This document shows positions 49,025 through 57,796 of a DNA stretch of 64,000 nucleotides, piece after piece. A program made the position numbers and the translations under genes. The DNA comes from Eubacteriales bacterium mix99 (GTDB lineage: Bacteria > Bacillota > Clostridia > Caldicoprobacterales > DTU083): NCBI GenBank assembly GCA_038396605.1, contig CP121690.1, positions 2,420,356 through 2,484,355 of the forward strand, in the 5' to 3' direction. A model generated the notes under the pieces. That model was given only the letters and a program-made list of their open reading frames with translations. It did not search any database and was not told the origin of the DNA. Within the stretch, counting starts at the first letter, position 1. Each line of letters starts with the position of its first letter.

Positions 49025-49747
49025 ATGGAAGCCATTACAGGGAGCTTGCTGGCACTCATCAAATGCTTTTTTTTCATGGCACATATTATGGGGAATAATT
49101 CCTTCCCACAGCCTCTGGAACCGGAAGAAGAGGAGTATCATCTGAAACGGCTGGCTGAAGGCCATGAAGACTCCAGAAACATTCTTATTGAGCATAATCT
49201 GAGGCTGGTTGCCCATATCGTAAAAAAATACAATAACACCGGAAAAGAAGTGGATGATCTGATCTCCATAGGAACCATCGGTTTGATCAAAGCCATATCC
49301 ACCTATAATATGAATAAAAACACCAGGCTTGCTACCTATGCAGCACGCTGCATTGAAAACGAAATCCTGATGACTATCCGTGCATCCAGGAAAACCAAAG
49401 GGGAGGTTTCCCTTCAGGATCCCATTGGAATGGACAAAGAAGGAAATGAAATTACCCTGATTGATATTCTGGGTACGGATCCTGATTCCGTAACGGATCA
49501 GGTGGAACTCAAGCTTCAGGTCCGGAAACTGCGTGAAAAAATGCAGTCTGTTCTGAAAAAAAGAGAGCAAATTGTTTTGGAAATGCGTTACGGCCTGTCC
49601 AACGGGAAGAGTAAAACGCAGAGAGAAATTGCACAAATACTTGGAATTTCCAGATCCTATGTTTCCAGAATCGAAAAAAAGGCGATTATGAGACTGGCAA
49701 AGGAGTTTGACAGCCCTTCGTGTGATTCCGGGAAGAACAGTGTGTGA
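49025..49747 (+). CDS. sigK: Sporulation sigma factor SigK, pro-form
   Basis: SigK drives late mother-cell genes (coat and maturation). The 240-residue protein starts with a hydrophobic pro-sequence (MEAITGSLLALIKCFFFMAH), then NNSFPQPLEPEEE, matching pro-SigK of Bacillus, in which SpoIVFB cleaves the first 20 or so residues. Region 2 has HNLRLVAHIVKKY and DLISIGTIGLIKAI, and region 4 has TQREIAQILGISRSYVSRIEKKA. The gene is continuous, without the skin element that splits sigK in some Bacillus and Clostridioides strains. GGGAGGTGA precedes ATG 49025. Confidence 0.96.
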   Translation: MEAITGSLLALIKCFFFMAHIMGNNSFPQPLEPEEEEYHLKRLAEGHEDSRNILIEHNLRLVAHIVKKYNNTGKEVDDLISIGTIGLIKAISTYNMNKNTRLATYAARCIENEILMTIRASRKTKGEVSLQDPIGMDKEGNEITLIDILGTDPDSVTDQVELKLQVRKLREKMQSVLKKREQIVLEMRYGLSNGKSKTQREIAQILGISRSYVSRIEKKAIMRLAKEFDSPSCDSGKNSV

Positions 49748-49814
49748 CCGTGTCGCCAATGAGCTGTGGAGGTTTTGCATACGCTGCATCCGGAAATTTG
49801 CACCGGCAGCGTTA

Positions 49815-49844
49815 TCGACAACCCTGCCTCATATATGGTATAAT
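49815..49844 (+). promoter_or_regulatory. Probable SigA promoter of the degV gene
   Basis: TCGACA (49815-49820), 18-bp spacer, perfect TATAAT (49839-49844), 54 bp before the DegV start. Confidence 0.7.
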
Positions 49845-49898
49845 AAATTCGGAAGAAATTTCATAAAATGAATAAAACATATATGAGGTGAATCGTCT

Positions 49899-50780
49899 AT
49901 GGCCGAACGTGATTATATTATTGCCACGGCGTCTACCGCCGATCTGCCGGCTGAATTCTTTGAGGAGCATGACGTCCCGTTCATAAGCTACAACTATACG
50001 ATAGACAATGAAGTCTATTACGACGATTGCAGGGAAGAGTCCCGTGAACGCGTCTACAAACGTATGCGGAAAGGCGCAGAACTTTCTACTTCGATGATCA
50101 ACACCTATGAATATCATGAATTCTTTAAAAAGCTCATGGAGCAGGGAAAGGATGTCCTGTATCTCGATATGACAAAACAGCTTTCCCATTCCTATGTAAA
50201 TGCTGCCGAGGCTGCCGGTCAGATAAGGGAAGAGTATCCCAATCAGCGCTTTTATGTGATGGATACTCTGTGTGTTTCCGGCGGGCTGGGGTTGCTGATT
50301 ACCTATATGGTCCGGCTCAGGGACGGAGGCAGTAGTTTTGATGAAGTGATAGACTGGGCTGAGAAGCATAAACGCAACATCATGCACTGGTTTACGGTGG
50401 ATGATCTGCATTATCTTAAACGCAGCGGGCGTGTCTCCAACTCGGAGGCAATGGTCGGCTCGTTGCTTCATGTAAAGCCGGTACTCTATGTGGATAACGA
50501 CGGCAGGCTGACTTTATGCAACAAGGTGCGTGGTCGCAAATCAGCGCTGCTTGCCATCCTCGATAAGATGAAGACTGACTTCACTGAGCCGGATGGGCAG
50601 GAGGTACATATTAACCATGCGGACTGCATCGGGGACGCGGAATTTGTCCGGGACAGGGTGCTGGAGAATTTTCCTTCCGTTTCCAGGGTGACCATCACGA
50701 ATCTTGGCGTGGTGATCGGCGCACACTGCGGGCCAGGCCTGTTTACAATATTTTACCTTGGCAACAAGCGCTTTTCCTGA
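49899..50780 (+). CDS. DegV family fatty-acid-binding protein
   Basis: A 293-residue DegV (FakB-like) protein; members bind a fatty acid between two domains, and some present it to the kinase FakA. Visible family features are IATASTADLPAEFF at the N-terminus, LSTSMINTYEYHEFF near residue 63, LSHSYVNAAEAA, the VDDLHYLKRSGRVS motif near 165 and VIGAHCGPGLFTIFYLG at the end. No fakA homologue is seen nearby. Its arginines are mostly CGT/CGC, whereas neighbours favour CGG and AGG. It is a single-gene unit between its own promoter and terminator. Confidence 0.92.
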   Translation: MAERDYIIATASTADLPAEFFEEHDVPFISYNYTIDNEVYYDDCREESRERVYKRMRKGAELSTSMINTYEYHEFFKKLMEQGKDVLYLDMTKQLSHSYVNAAEAAGQIREEYPNQRFYVMDTLCVSGGLGLLITYMVRLRDGGSSFDEVIDWAEKHKRNIMHWFTVDDLHYLKRSGRVSNSEAMVGSLLHVKPVLYVDNDGRLTLCNKVRGRKSALLAILDKMKTDFTEPDGQEVHINHADCIGDAEFVRDRVLENFPSVSRVTITNLGVVIGAHCGPGLFTIFYLGNKRFS

Positions 50781-50879
50781 TATCTGTTTTGAAATTTTTA
50801 TCATGATTGGATGAAGTGAATTTCAATGGAAAGTAGGCGCTTTTCATGCATTTTCCGGGGAAATGAATCGAAAAAGCGG

Positions 50880-50911
50880 ATTGGCTGGAATAAGATTCCA
50901 GTCAATTTTTT
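50880..50911 (+). terminator. Intrinsic terminator of the degV gene, abutting the next promoter
   Basis: ATTGGCTGGAAT (50880-50891) pairs with ATTCCAGTCAAT (50895-50906) with one G-U pair and a 3-base loop, then TTTTT. The last Ts are also the first base pairs of the next -35 box. Confidence 0.9.
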
Positions 50912-50938
50912 GACAGATAAACCGATTCTTTATATAAT
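50910..50938 (+). promoter_or_regulatory. Consensus SigA promoter of yqeG and the pil cluster
   Basis: Perfect TTGACA (50910-50915), 17-bp spacer and perfect TATAAT (50933-50938), 71 bp before yqeG. Because yqeG overlaps pilB, it may drive the pilus genes as well. Confidence 0.9.
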
Positions 50939-51009
50939 GAACACAATATAATATACGACATTCAGGATGATGAAAGAAATTTTTTCATTGTCGGAAAAGG
51001 AAGATCTCC

Positions 51010-51525
51010 ATGCAGGATTTGTTTCAGCCCGATCAGACAGCAGGGTCCATCTATGATATTGAATTGGAGGATCTTTGGAATCGGGGATATCACAATATCA
51101 TACTCGATATTGACAACACCATTACCCCATGGAACCAATATCATATCAACCCGCAGCTGGACCGCTGGCTGCGCAGGGCAGAGAAAACAGGTTTCCGGAT
51201 CTGCCTTCTGTCCAACAGCCAACAGCAAAAAGTGCAGCAATTCGCCTTGGAATTGGGTGTAATCGCCGCACCATGCAGGGGAAAGCCATGTGTCCGGGCT
51301 TTTCAGAGTGCTTTGGCTGCTCTTAAGAGCATGTCCTGCGATACGCTGGTCATTGGAGATCAGATTCTCACTGATATTCTGGGAGGAAATCGGACAGGCC
51401 TTTATACCATACTGGTTGATCCAATGGATCCCAGGGAGTTTATCGGGACAAAGTTCAACAGATGGATCGAGAGACTTCTGGTTGGGAGGAAATCCAAATG
51501 CAAGTCACACAGGATTTCAAAATAA
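51010..51525 (+). CDS. yqeG: YqeG family HAD IIIA-type phosphatase
   Basis: A 171-residue HAD-superfamily phosphatase. Motif I is ILDIDNTITPW (DxDxT) near residue 37, motif II LLSNSQQQK near 67, and the C-terminal acidic motif is VIGDQILTDILGGNRTG near 116. B. subtilis YqeG is the family reference, and related mitochondrial enzymes dephosphorylate phosphatidylglycerophosphate; whether this one does is unproven. It overlaps pilB by 28 bp, unusual since yqeG normally stands near aroE/yqeH in Bacillus. Confidence 0.9.
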   Translation: MQDLFQPDQTAGSIYDIELEDLWNRGYHNIILDIDNTITPWNQYHINPQLDRWLRRAEKTGFRICLLSNSQQQKVQQFALELGVIAAPCRGKPCVRAFQSALAALKSMSCDTLVIGDQILTDILGGNRTGLYTILVDPMDPREFIGTKFNRWIERLLVGRKSKCKSHRISK

Positions 51526-53225
51526 ACAAAGAAGCCCGCAGGGAAACCGGGCTGGGTGATGTTTTGCTGGAATTGGGGATTTTATCTTCCGAGCAGCTGG
51601 AGGAAGAGCTGAGAAGGCAAAAAAGCACAGGGGAAAAGCTGGAAGAGCTTTTGATCAAAGACGGCCTGGTAAATGAAAAGCAGTTGATCCAGGTTTTGAA
51701 GGCCTATCGCAATTTGCCTTATATCGATTTTTCCGGATTCCGGATCGATCCGCAGGTACCCCGGCTGATCAGCGAGAGCCTGGCAAGAAGACATATGTTG
51801 ATACCGGTTTCCCGGGAAGGAAATGAAATTGTCGTGGCAATGTCGGATCCCTTCAATCTGTATGCCATTGATGATGTCAGTATCGCTACAGGCCTGAACG
51901 TAAAACCTGCCCTGGCCCTGCGGAGTTCCATCCGGATAGCTGTGGATCAGTATTATGGCAACGAGAGTGCGGAAAGGGCAGTCAGTGACTTTGTAAAGGA
52001 AGCCGGGGCAACGCCGGATCCGATGAAGCGGAGTGTGGAAAGGGAAGCCCTGGCTGTGGATGCCGTAAATCATGCTCCGGCAGTACGGCTTGTCAATTCC
52101 ATTATGGAGCGCGCTGTACGGGCAAGGGCAAGCGATATTCATATCGAACCCTATGAAGGGGAAGTTCGCATCCGCTTTCGGATTGACGGCGATCTTCAGG
52201 AAATCATGACGGTTTCCAGGGCCGTTCATTCAGCTGTTGTGACGCGGATTAAAATACTGGGCAGGATGGATATTGCAGAGAAACGGCTCCCTCAGGATGG
52301 GAGAGTGGAGATGCAAGTGGACAACAAAGAAGTGGATCTGCGAATTTCCGTTCTTCCGACCATATACGGCGAGAAGATTGTGGTCCGCCTTCTGAATCGC
52401 AATAGTACGATTCGTACCAAATGTCAGCTGGGCTTCAGTGAAGGGAATATAAAGTTGTTCAGCAAACTGATCCGGAGTCCCAATGGGATCATTCTGGTCA
52501 CAGGCCCTACAGGAAGCGGAAAGACGACTACATTATATGCTGCCTTGCAGGAATTGAACCGGACAAGCCGCAATATTATTACGGTGGAAGATCCCGTGGA
52601 ATATCATCTGGATGGAATCAATCAGGTCCAGGTCAATACCAGGACCGGCCTGACATTTGCCAACGGCTTGCGTTCCATCCTGAGACAGGATCCGGACATT
52701 ATCATGATCGGCGAGATCCGTGATGCGGAAACGGCGGAAATTGCCATCCGCGCTTCCATAACAGGGCATTTGGTATTGAGCACCATGCATACCAACGATT
52801 CTGCTTCCGCAGTATCGAGGCTGGTGGACATGGGGATTGAACCCTATCTGGTTTCTTCCGCTGTGATCGGTGTCGTTGCGCAGAGGCTGGTAAAAAAGAT
52901 CTGTACAAACTGCAGGAAAGCGTACCAGCCGGTTCCCTCCGAAAGGGAACTTCTCCATCTGTCCCAGGCGGATGTTCTCTATCGGGGCACGGGATGCAAC
53001 ATGTGCGGCAATACCGGCTATCTGGGCAGAACCTCCATTCATGAGGTTATGCTGATGACCCGTGAAATTCGTGAACTGATCACGGGCAGGGCATCCATTG
53101 ATCAGTTGCGAATGGCTGCTTCAAGACATGGGACCGTCCCGTTGCATGAAAATTGCGGGCAGCTGGTTCGGCAGGGAATTACGTCACTGGATGAAATGCT
53201 GAGAATTACATATCGTTTGGAATAA
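51498..53225 (+). CDS. pilB: Type IV pilus assembly ATPase PilB (GspE/PilB family)
   Basis: PilB is the cytoplasmic hexameric motor that extends pili. The 575-residue protein has an N-terminal MshEN-like domain (about 15-140, LGDVLLELGILSSEQLEEEL) and the ATPase core with GPTGSGKTTT (K342), Asp box GEIRDAET near 406, His box STMHTNDSASAV and a tetracysteine zinc site CTNC...CNMC (about 469-500). ATG 51498 follows GGGAGG and overlaps yqeG by 28 bp. It opens the pil cluster with pilT and pilC. Confidence 0.96.
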   Translation: MQVTQDFKINKEARRETGLGDVLLELGILSSEQLEEELRRQKSTGEKLEELLIKDGLVNEKQLIQVLKAYRNLPYIDFSGFRIDPQVPRLISESLARRHMLIPVSREGNEIVVAMSDPFNLYAIDDVSIATGLNVKPALALRSSIRIAVDQYYGNESAERAVSDFVKEAGATPDPMKRSVEREALAVDAVNHAPAVRLVNSIMERAVRARASDIHIEPYEGEVRIRFRIDGDLQEIMTVSRAVHSAVVTRIKILGRMDIAEKRLPQDGRVEMQVDNKEVDLRISVLPTIYGEKIVVRLLNRNSTIRTKCQLGFSEGNIKLFSKLIRSPNGIILVTGPTGSGKTTTLYAALQELNRTSRNIITVEDPVEYHLDGINQVQVNTRTGLTFANGLRSILRQDPDIIMIGEIRDAETAEIAIRASITGHLVLSTMHTNDSASAVSRLVDMGIEPYLVSSAVIGVVAQRLVKKICTNCRKAYQPVPSERELLHLSQADVLYRGTGCNMCGNTGYLGRTSIHEVMLMTREIRELITGRASIDQLRMAASRHGTVPLHENCGQLVRQGITSLDEMLRITYRLE

Positions 53226-53239
53226 GGGAGAGAAAGGAA

Positions 53240-54295
53240 ATGGAATTCTTTGACCTTCTGAAAGATACAGTGAATGCGAAAGCATCGGATCTCCACATTG
53301 CAGTGGGTATCCCGCCTGTCATGAGAATCCATGGAAAGCTGCAGCGCTTTGGAGAGATTTCCATGACGCCAAAGGACACCGATGCTTTTATCCGTCAGGT
53401 TCTGAACGAAACCCAGTTGGAAGAGCTGGAGGAAAACGGGGAACTGGATCTGCCTTTTTTTCTGCCGGGTGTCGCCCGATTTCGGATAAATGTCTATAGA
53501 CAGCGCGGATGGCATGCATTGGCAATTCGTGTGATTCCCGCAAGAGTACCTGCTTTGGATGAGTTGGGTCTTCCGGGGACTTTGAAGGATCTTTGCAGGA
53601 AGGTAAGAGGGCTGATTCTTGTCACCGGTCCCAGCGGAAGCGGAAAGTCCACCACACTGGCTGCCATGGTGGACCACATCAATCGAAACAGGAGCTGTCA
53701 CATCATCACTTTGGAAGATCCCATCGAATATTTGCATGAACATAACCATTGCATTGTCAATCAAAGGGAGATCGGCAGCGATTCCAGATCTTTTTCCAAT
53801 GCTCTGCGGGCTGCATTGCGGGAGGATCCGGATGTGATTCTGGTGGGAGAGATGCGGGATCCGGAAACCATGGGAATTGTTCTGACCGCTGCAGAAACCG
53901 GGCACCTGGTTTTATCCACACTTCATACCCTTCGTGCAGATCAGACAGTGGATCGGATCATCGATTCCTTTCCCGTGAATCAACAGGCCCGGATCCGGAT
54001 CCAACTGGCTCAGGTGCTGGAAGGTATTATTTCACAGCAGCTTCTTCCTCTGGCCAATGGGAAAGGACGGGTGGCTGCACTGGAGATTCTGTTGGCGACA
54101 GGCGCAGTCCGCAACCTGATCCGGGAAGGGAAAACACATCAGATCCTGACCGCTGTCCAGACCGGAACAAAGGTTGGTATGCAGACAATGGATGCCTCAC
54201 TGAGGGAATTGGTTCGTGAAGGATGCATTACTTCCGAAACGGCCAGAGAGCATGCAATGGATCCGGAAATGCCGGGACGCTATCTCCCGGGCTAA
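53240..54295 (+). CDS. pilT: Type IV pilus retraction ATPase PilT
   Basis: PilT powers pilus retraction, needed for twitching and for DNA uptake. The 351-residue protein has an N-terminal PAS-like domain (KASDLHIAVGIPPVMRIHG), Walker A GPSGSGKST (K136), Asp box LVGEMRDPET, His box STLHTLRADQTVDRII and the family's GAVRNLIREGKTHQI near residue 290, which corresponds to the AIRNLIRE retraction motif. GAGAAAGG precedes the ATG. Confidence 0.96.
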   Translation: MEFFDLLKDTVNAKASDLHIAVGIPPVMRIHGKLQRFGEISMTPKDTDAFIRQVLNETQLEELEENGELDLPFFLPGVARFRINVYRQRGWHALAIRVIPARVPALDELGLPGTLKDLCRKVRGLILVTGPSGSGKSTTLAAMVDHINRNRSCHIITLEDPIEYLHEHNHCIVNQREIGSDSRSFSNALRAALREDPDVILVGEMRDPETMGIVLTAAETGHLVLSTLHTLRADQTVDRIIDSFPVNQQARIRIQLAQVLEGIISQQLLPLANGKGRVAALEILLATGAVRNLIREGKTHQILTAVQTGTKVGMQTMDASLRELVREGCITSETAREHAMDPEMPGRYLPG

Positions 54296-54374
54296 GAGGG
54301 CCTGCCAAAAGTGGAAATTCAGGTTATTTCATCTGCCTGATACGGACAGAAGTAAGTCGTAAGGGGGAAGACAG

Positions 54375-55493
54375 ATGCCTTTATACAATAAATATCACCC
54401 CATTGCAGTAAGCAGGGTGACGGAAGGCACGGGCCTGAGAAAAATGGCCGGATCCCGCAAAGTGAGGACAAAGGATATCGCTGTTTTTGCGAGACAGTTT
54501 TACACCATGCTGAATGCAGGGATTCCAATCGTAACATGTCTTGACATTCTGAGAAAGCAAACGAAGAACAATTTATTGAAAGAAGCCCTGGTTCAGGTTG
54601 ATGAATCCGTTCAGGCAGGTTCTTCGCTTTCTGAGAGCCTGAAGGATCACAAAAACGTATTTCCGGAATTGTTCATTTATATGATGGAAGCCGGAGAAGT
54701 CAGCGGTACCCTGGAAAGCATCATGGAACGCATGGCAGTGCACTATGAAAAGGAATCGAAAATGCAGCGCAAAATAGCGGAGGCAATGGCTTACCCGGTT
54801 TTATTGGTGATTGTCTCGGTCGTGGTGGTTGTCTTTATGCTGATTGCCATCCTTCCCACCTTTTTATCCATGTTTGAGGGCAACGGCATACTACTGCCCG
54901 CACCAACCCGCTTGTTGCTTCACATCAGCAATGCGCTGCGGCATCACGGTCCTGCCCTGCTCCTCATCGGCATAGCTGTTGGCTATACGCTCCGTCGCTC
55001 TGTCCGGACGGACAGCGGCAGAAAATCATTGGATCAACTGAAACTGAAGCTGCCCGTTGTGAAAAATCTTGTGATGAAGAGTTCTGTTTTCCGGTTTACC
55101 CGGACACTTTCCATCCTTTTGGCCAGTGGGATCCCACTGCTTTCTGCAATGAAAATTGTGGCAAAGGTAGTTGGAAATCGTGTGGTGGCAGATGCGATTT
55201 TGACAATCCGGGAGGATCTTCGAAAAGGATTTGATCTGTCCGGATCCATTCAAAGGCAGGGGATTTTCCCTTTCATGGTTGTTTCCATGGTTCAGGTTGG
55301 AGAGGCATCCGGTACACTGGATGATGTTCTTTCCCGGACAGCGGATTATTATGAGGAAGAGACCGATGCAGCCATTCAGAAGATGACAACCATGCTGGAG
55401 CCGGTCATGCTGATCCTGATGGCGGTTGTGATCGGCTTTATCGTGATTGCCATGTATCTTCCCATGATTGATATGATGCAAACCATACAATAA
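54375..55493 (+). CDS. pilC: Type IV pilus inner-membrane platform protein PilC
   Basis: PilC (GspF family) is the membrane platform that couples the ATPases to pilin insertion. The 372-residue protein has two GspF domains (about 35-155 and 235-360) and three membrane segments (about 138-165, 195-210, 340-362). Motifs ARQFYTMLNAGIPIV and TRTLSILLASGIPLL mark the start of each repeat. AAGGGGGAAG lies before the ATG. Confidence 0.96.
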   Translation: MPLYNKYHPIAVSRVTEGTGLRKMAGSRKVRTKDIAVFARQFYTMLNAGIPIVTCLDILRKQTKNNLLKEALVQVDESVQAGSSLSESLKDHKNVFPELFIYMMEAGEVSGTLESIMERMAVHYEKESKMQRKIAEAMAYPVLLVIVSVVVVVFMLIAILPTFLSMFEGNGILLPAPTRLLLHISNALRHHGPALLLIGIAVGYTLRRSVRTDSGRKSLDQLKLKLPVVKNLVMKSSVFRFTRTLSILLASGIPLLSAMKIVAKVVGNRVVADAILTIREDLRKGFDLSGSIQRQGIFPFMVVSMVQVGEASGTLDDVLSRTADYYEEETDAAIQKMTTMLEPVMLILMAVVIGFIVIAMYLPMIDMMQTIQ

Positions 55494-55555
55494 TCATGCG
55501 ATGATACCCGGTGGGCGAAAAGAGGTGGGCATCCCAAAATGGTTGGGCGATAGAA

Positions 55556-56341
55556 ATGGAAGCATTGTTTCCTGTAATTGTTTTTATAACCGGTTTGCTG
55601 ATGGGGAGCTTTTTCAATGTATGTATCTACAGGATTCCCAAAAAAGAGTCCATTGTTTTTCCTGCTTCCCATTGTACGGTCTGCAACGCAAAACTGAATG
55701 GACCGGATCTGATTCCCGTTCTCAGCTATCTCTGCCTGAGAGGCAGGTGCAGGTATTGCCATGCAAAAATATCCGTCCGGTATCCACTGATTGAACTGCT
55801 GACCGGATCGGTTTATCTGGCATTGGCAGTCCGGGTTGGCATGGGAAAGACATTTGTTGCTTATGCGGTTCTTTGTTCCCTGCTGATTGTTGCCGCAGCC
55901 ATTGATATGGAATATCAGATCATACCGGATGGACTGATCCGTACCGGCGGGATTTTCGGCATCTTGCTGAGCCTGGCCGGTTGGTCCGTTTCCTGGCAGA
56001 ATTCGCTGGCGGGAATGTTGCTTGGCGGGGGCTTCCCTTTGCTGGTCGCTTTCCTGTTTTGGAAGGTTCGGCACAAGGAAGGAATGGGCGGAGGAGATGG
56101 GAAGCTTATGGGGTTGGTCGGCCTGTTTCTTGGGTGGAAGCAGGCTGCCCTGTCCATCCTGTTGTCCATATATGCCGGAGGCCTTTTTGGTGGCATTCTT
56201 TTGCTGCTGCACAAAAAAAAATATAGTGATGCCATCCCTTTTGCACCTTTTATTGCCATAGGAACTTTCCTTTCCATTCTTTATGGCAGGGATCTGATTC
56301 GGTGGTATCTCCAGATTTTTTTTGGGCGATATCCCGGATGA
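55556..56341 (+). CDS. pilD: Prepilin peptidase PilD
   Basis: PilD cleaves prepilin leaders and methylates the new N-terminus. The protein (261 residues from ATG 55556) has an N-terminal domain with GSFFNVCIYRIP and two C-x2-C pairs (CTVC, CRYC; zinc), then the aspartyl-protease segments AAIDMEYQIIPD near 120 and GGGDGKLMGLVG near 185, within about seven membrane helices. The start is uncertain: GTG 55511 is in frame but lacks a site. A four-codon frame (ATG 55539 to TAG 55551) with an upstream AGAGGTG ends just before ATG 55556 and may couple translation. Confidence 0.94.
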   Translation: MEALFPVIVFITGLLMGSFFNVCIYRIPKKESIVFPASHCTVCNAKLNGPDLIPVLSYLCLRGRCRYCHAKISVRYPLIELLTGSVYLALAVRVGMGKTFVAYAVLCSLLIVAAAIDMEYQIIPDGLIRTGGIFGILLSLAGWSVSWQNSLAGMLLGGGFPLLVAFLFWKVRHKEGMGGGDGKLMGLVGLFLGWKQAALSILLSIYAGGLFGGILLLLHKKKYSDAIPFAPFIAIGTFLSILYGRDLIRWYLQIFFGRYPG

Positions 56342-56346
56342 AGATA

Positions 56347-56375
56347 TTGAATTATGTAGAAATATATACTATAAT
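56347..56375 (+). promoter_or_regulatory. SigA promoter of the minor pilin-pilMNO operon
   Basis: TTGAAT (56347-56352), 17-bp spacer, perfect TATAAT (56370-56375) just after pilD. It would let the minor pilins and pilMNO be transcribed separately from pilBTCD. Confidence 0.7.
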
Positions 56376-56453
56376 ACACTTGATTATCAAATATTAGATG
56401 AATTTGGCTTATTCTACAGAATCCTTTGGTGTGAGGGGGAAAGGAATGATTGG

Positions 56454-56948
56454 ATGCGGGAAGGCGTCCATTTATCCGGAAAGAACAGTGGTTTTACACT
56501 GATAGAGATCCTGCTTGTTATCCTGATACTGGGTATTCTGACTTCACTGGCTGTTCCTGATCTGCTGCACTTCAGCGACCGTTGGGTATTGCGCAGCACG
56601 GCCTGTCAGATTGCCAATGATATCCGCCGGGTGCAGAGAATATCCGTTCAGGAGAGCGATTCCTGCCATTTTGAACTGCACACCGGAGAGTGTTATTATC
56701 TCATCCGAAGAGAGAATCTGTTATTCGATCCCATAAAAAAAGTATCTCTGGACCCCAGGATATCAGAAATCTCCTCCACTCTTTATAGCCCAAATTATGG
56801 AGGGGAATGGAAAGATTATCGGATTTTAAGATTTTCCTATTTGGGGAGTCCCAATCAGGCCGGGTCCATCCTCCTGAAAACGAAACACGGGAATCATATT
56901 CGGATAACCGTTGAGGTAGCCACCGGCAGGGTACGGGTATATGAATGA
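56454..56948 (+). CDS. Minor pseudopilin, GspH-like
   Basis: A 164-residue prepilin. The leader MREGVHLSGKNSG precedes FTLIEILLVILILGILTSLA with Glu5, the PilD site and assembly helix. The globular part (about 45-164) carries CQIANDIRRVQRISVQES, typical of GspH/FimT-like subunits. ATG 56454 follows GAGGGGGAAAGG. An 8-bp overlap couples it to the next gene. Confidence 0.88.
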   Translation: MREGVHLSGKNSGFTLIEILLVILILGILTSLAVPDLLHFSDRWVLRSTACQIANDIRRVQRISVQESDSCHFELHTGECYYLIRRENLLFDPIKKVSLDPRISEISSTLYSPNYGGEWKDYRILRFSYLGSPNQAGSILLKTKHGNHIRITVEVATGRVRVYE

Positions 56949-57786
56949 GAAGGGCAAGTCATTATCGGGCCATAAAGGGTATAGTCTGATAGAAGTGATG
57001 GTTGCGATGATGATCGTTGGAATTCTGGTTCCGCCTTTTTTTGGCATGGCAATACACTTTACCAAGGTAAATCAGAAGAGCAGGACGATTTTACTGGCAG
57101 ATGCGGCTGCAGACAACCAATACGAGGAATTAAAGAGTCTGTCTGTTCCGAAGCTGGCTTCGATGGCGGAAAAGGAGCGAAAAAAGGATGGGGATTTTTT
57201 CCTTGAAACGGAGGCAAAGCGTTATTTCCCGGAATCCGATACAGAGGAAAGAGGTATGGATCATCTGGATTTGATTCTGAAGGATAACGGAGAAGGCGGG
57301 TTCCTGTCCTATTTTGTCGCCAATGATCTGCAAAGCCTGATCTCCCTTTCCGGCAGCGGCTTTCTTCAGGTGGATCTGAAACAGGAAGCAAGTGGAATGT
57401 CCATGCGAATGGCGGATGCAGACGGAAATTCCATATTCCATCATCTGAACCCATCCACAGGGATTCATGAGCTCAACATTTGTGCACAGCAAATGCATAC
57501 GGACCTGTCGGTTTCTGTCTGCGCGGAGGACTGTACGGACCCGTGGAATATCAACGTATATGAATCTCCATTTCGTTACGGAAGAGTGCTGGTCCACTGT
57601 AACGGACAGACTTTTTCAACAGATCAGCGGGCAGGCAGATTGGGAACGGATCCGGTCCGCTTTTTTTCCTATAAAGCTGGAGAGGCGGCCAGCGCCCTGG
57701 TTTTTGTGCAGGTTAAGGTGTTTGCAAAGCCGGGGGATAAAAAACCCGTTTCTGTCCGTCAGGGTATCATTCGGGCAGTTTATTAG
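56941..57786 (+). CDS. Minor pseudopilin, GspI/PilV-like
   Basis: A 281-residue protein with a short leader ending in Gly before YSLIEVMVAMMIVGILVPPFF (Tyr instead of Phe at +1, Glu5 kept). The large globular region has several cysteines (ICAQQ, CAEDC, HCNGQ) that could form disulfides outside the cell. The position after the GspH-like subunit fits the minor pilin tip complex. It overlaps the previous gene by 8 bp. Confidence 0.85.
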   Translation: MNEKGKSLSGHKGYSLIEVMVAMMIVGILVPPFFGMAIHFTKVNQKSRTILLADAAADNQYEELKSLSVPKLASMAEKERKKDGDFFLETEAKRYFPESDTEERGMDHLDLILKDNGEGGFLSYFVANDLQSLISLSGSGFLQVDLKQEASGMSMRMADADGNSIFHHLNPSTGIHELNICAQQMHTDLSVSVCAEDCTDPWNINVYESPFRYGRVLVHCNGQTFSTDQRAGRLGTDPVRFFSYKAGEAASALVFVQVKVFAKPGDKKPVSVRQGIIRAVY

Positions 57787-57796
57787 GAGGAGTGCA

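Noticed and set aside
49025..49747. Possible skin-type insertion in sigK
   Set aside because: The sigK frame is continuous from pro-sequence to region 4, with no recombinase or attachment-like repeat nearby.
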